In this document: piece by piece, positions 31,739 to 31,739 of the stretch
Position numbering within the stretch: position 1 is the stretch's first letter
How the letters are laid out: the number at the start of each line of letters is the position of its first letter
Origin: a virus
Reading direction: 5' to 3' (one strand)
DNA length: 31,739 nucleotides
Virus record (IMG/VR): IMGVR_UViG_3300020196_000151
Span: 1-31,739 of that record
Position numbers and translations under genes: made by a program
The notes under the pieces: model-generated
Seen by the model: only the letters and a program-made list of their open reading frames with translations
Told to the model about the DNA's origin: nothing
Database searches by the model: none

Positions 31739-31739
31739 A

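Overview
The window is a strongly AT-rich segment of a contractile-tailed, T4-like bacteriophage genome. All genes I can support lie on the minus strand and are tightly packed, with many ATGA or TAATG start/stop overlaps and no gene-free stretch above 300 bases. Recognisable T4-type parts are a late sigma factor (gp55-like), a zinc-finger/TOPRIM primase (gp61-type), baseplate wedge proteins gp25 and gp6, and a split central spike (gp5-like). The host is probably a member of Bacteroidota. A phage gene for a typical Bacteroidota outer-membrane porin has an FSQ-type signal peptide, Shine-Dalgarno sites are mostly absent, and two promoters carry a TAnnTTT box like that of Bacteroidota. I saw no tRNA, CRISPR array, integrase or insertion sequence.

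Layout in the direction of transcription (right to left). 31.7-29.4 kb is a regulatory block: glutaredoxin, two small coiled-coil proteins, an HD hydrolase and the gp55-like sigma. 29.3-21.4 kb is the baseplate hub and wedge: a conserved small protein, a three-gene spike with lysozyme, SGNH-hydrolase and C39-peptidase domains, a tape- or hub-like protein, gp25, gp6 and a GH19 lysozyme. 21.3-11.5 kb holds large beta-rich tail or fibre proteins, including a 1650-residue protein and one with a long Thr-Pro repeat. 11.5-9.3 kb holds a GIY-YIG nuclease, the primase and a RecB/Cas4-like nuclease. 9.3-6.9 kb is an accessory patch: the porin, two small genes with near-identical promoter-leader units, a 53-residue membrane protein and a triple AT-hook protein. 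6.9-0 kb holds a P-loop kinase, a 601-residue multi-enzyme fusion and a run of putative internal virion proteins.

Three signals stand out. (1) Three proteins, including the fusion enzyme, share a 10-residue N-terminal tag ending IL(N/K)E, and a fourth has a longer tag with the same ending. This looks like a capsid-targeting peptide cut by a T4 gp21-type prohead protease, implying that enzymes are packaged in the head. (2) An ATATTTAT(A) box recurs just upstream of gene starts, with no -35 element, as expected for a gp55-type sigma. It reads as the reverse complement of the T4 late promoter TATAAATA. (3) The phage encodes a secreted phosphate-selective-type porin. Several small genes, including two short ones at 7423-7584 and 31185-31358, were found by direct reading.
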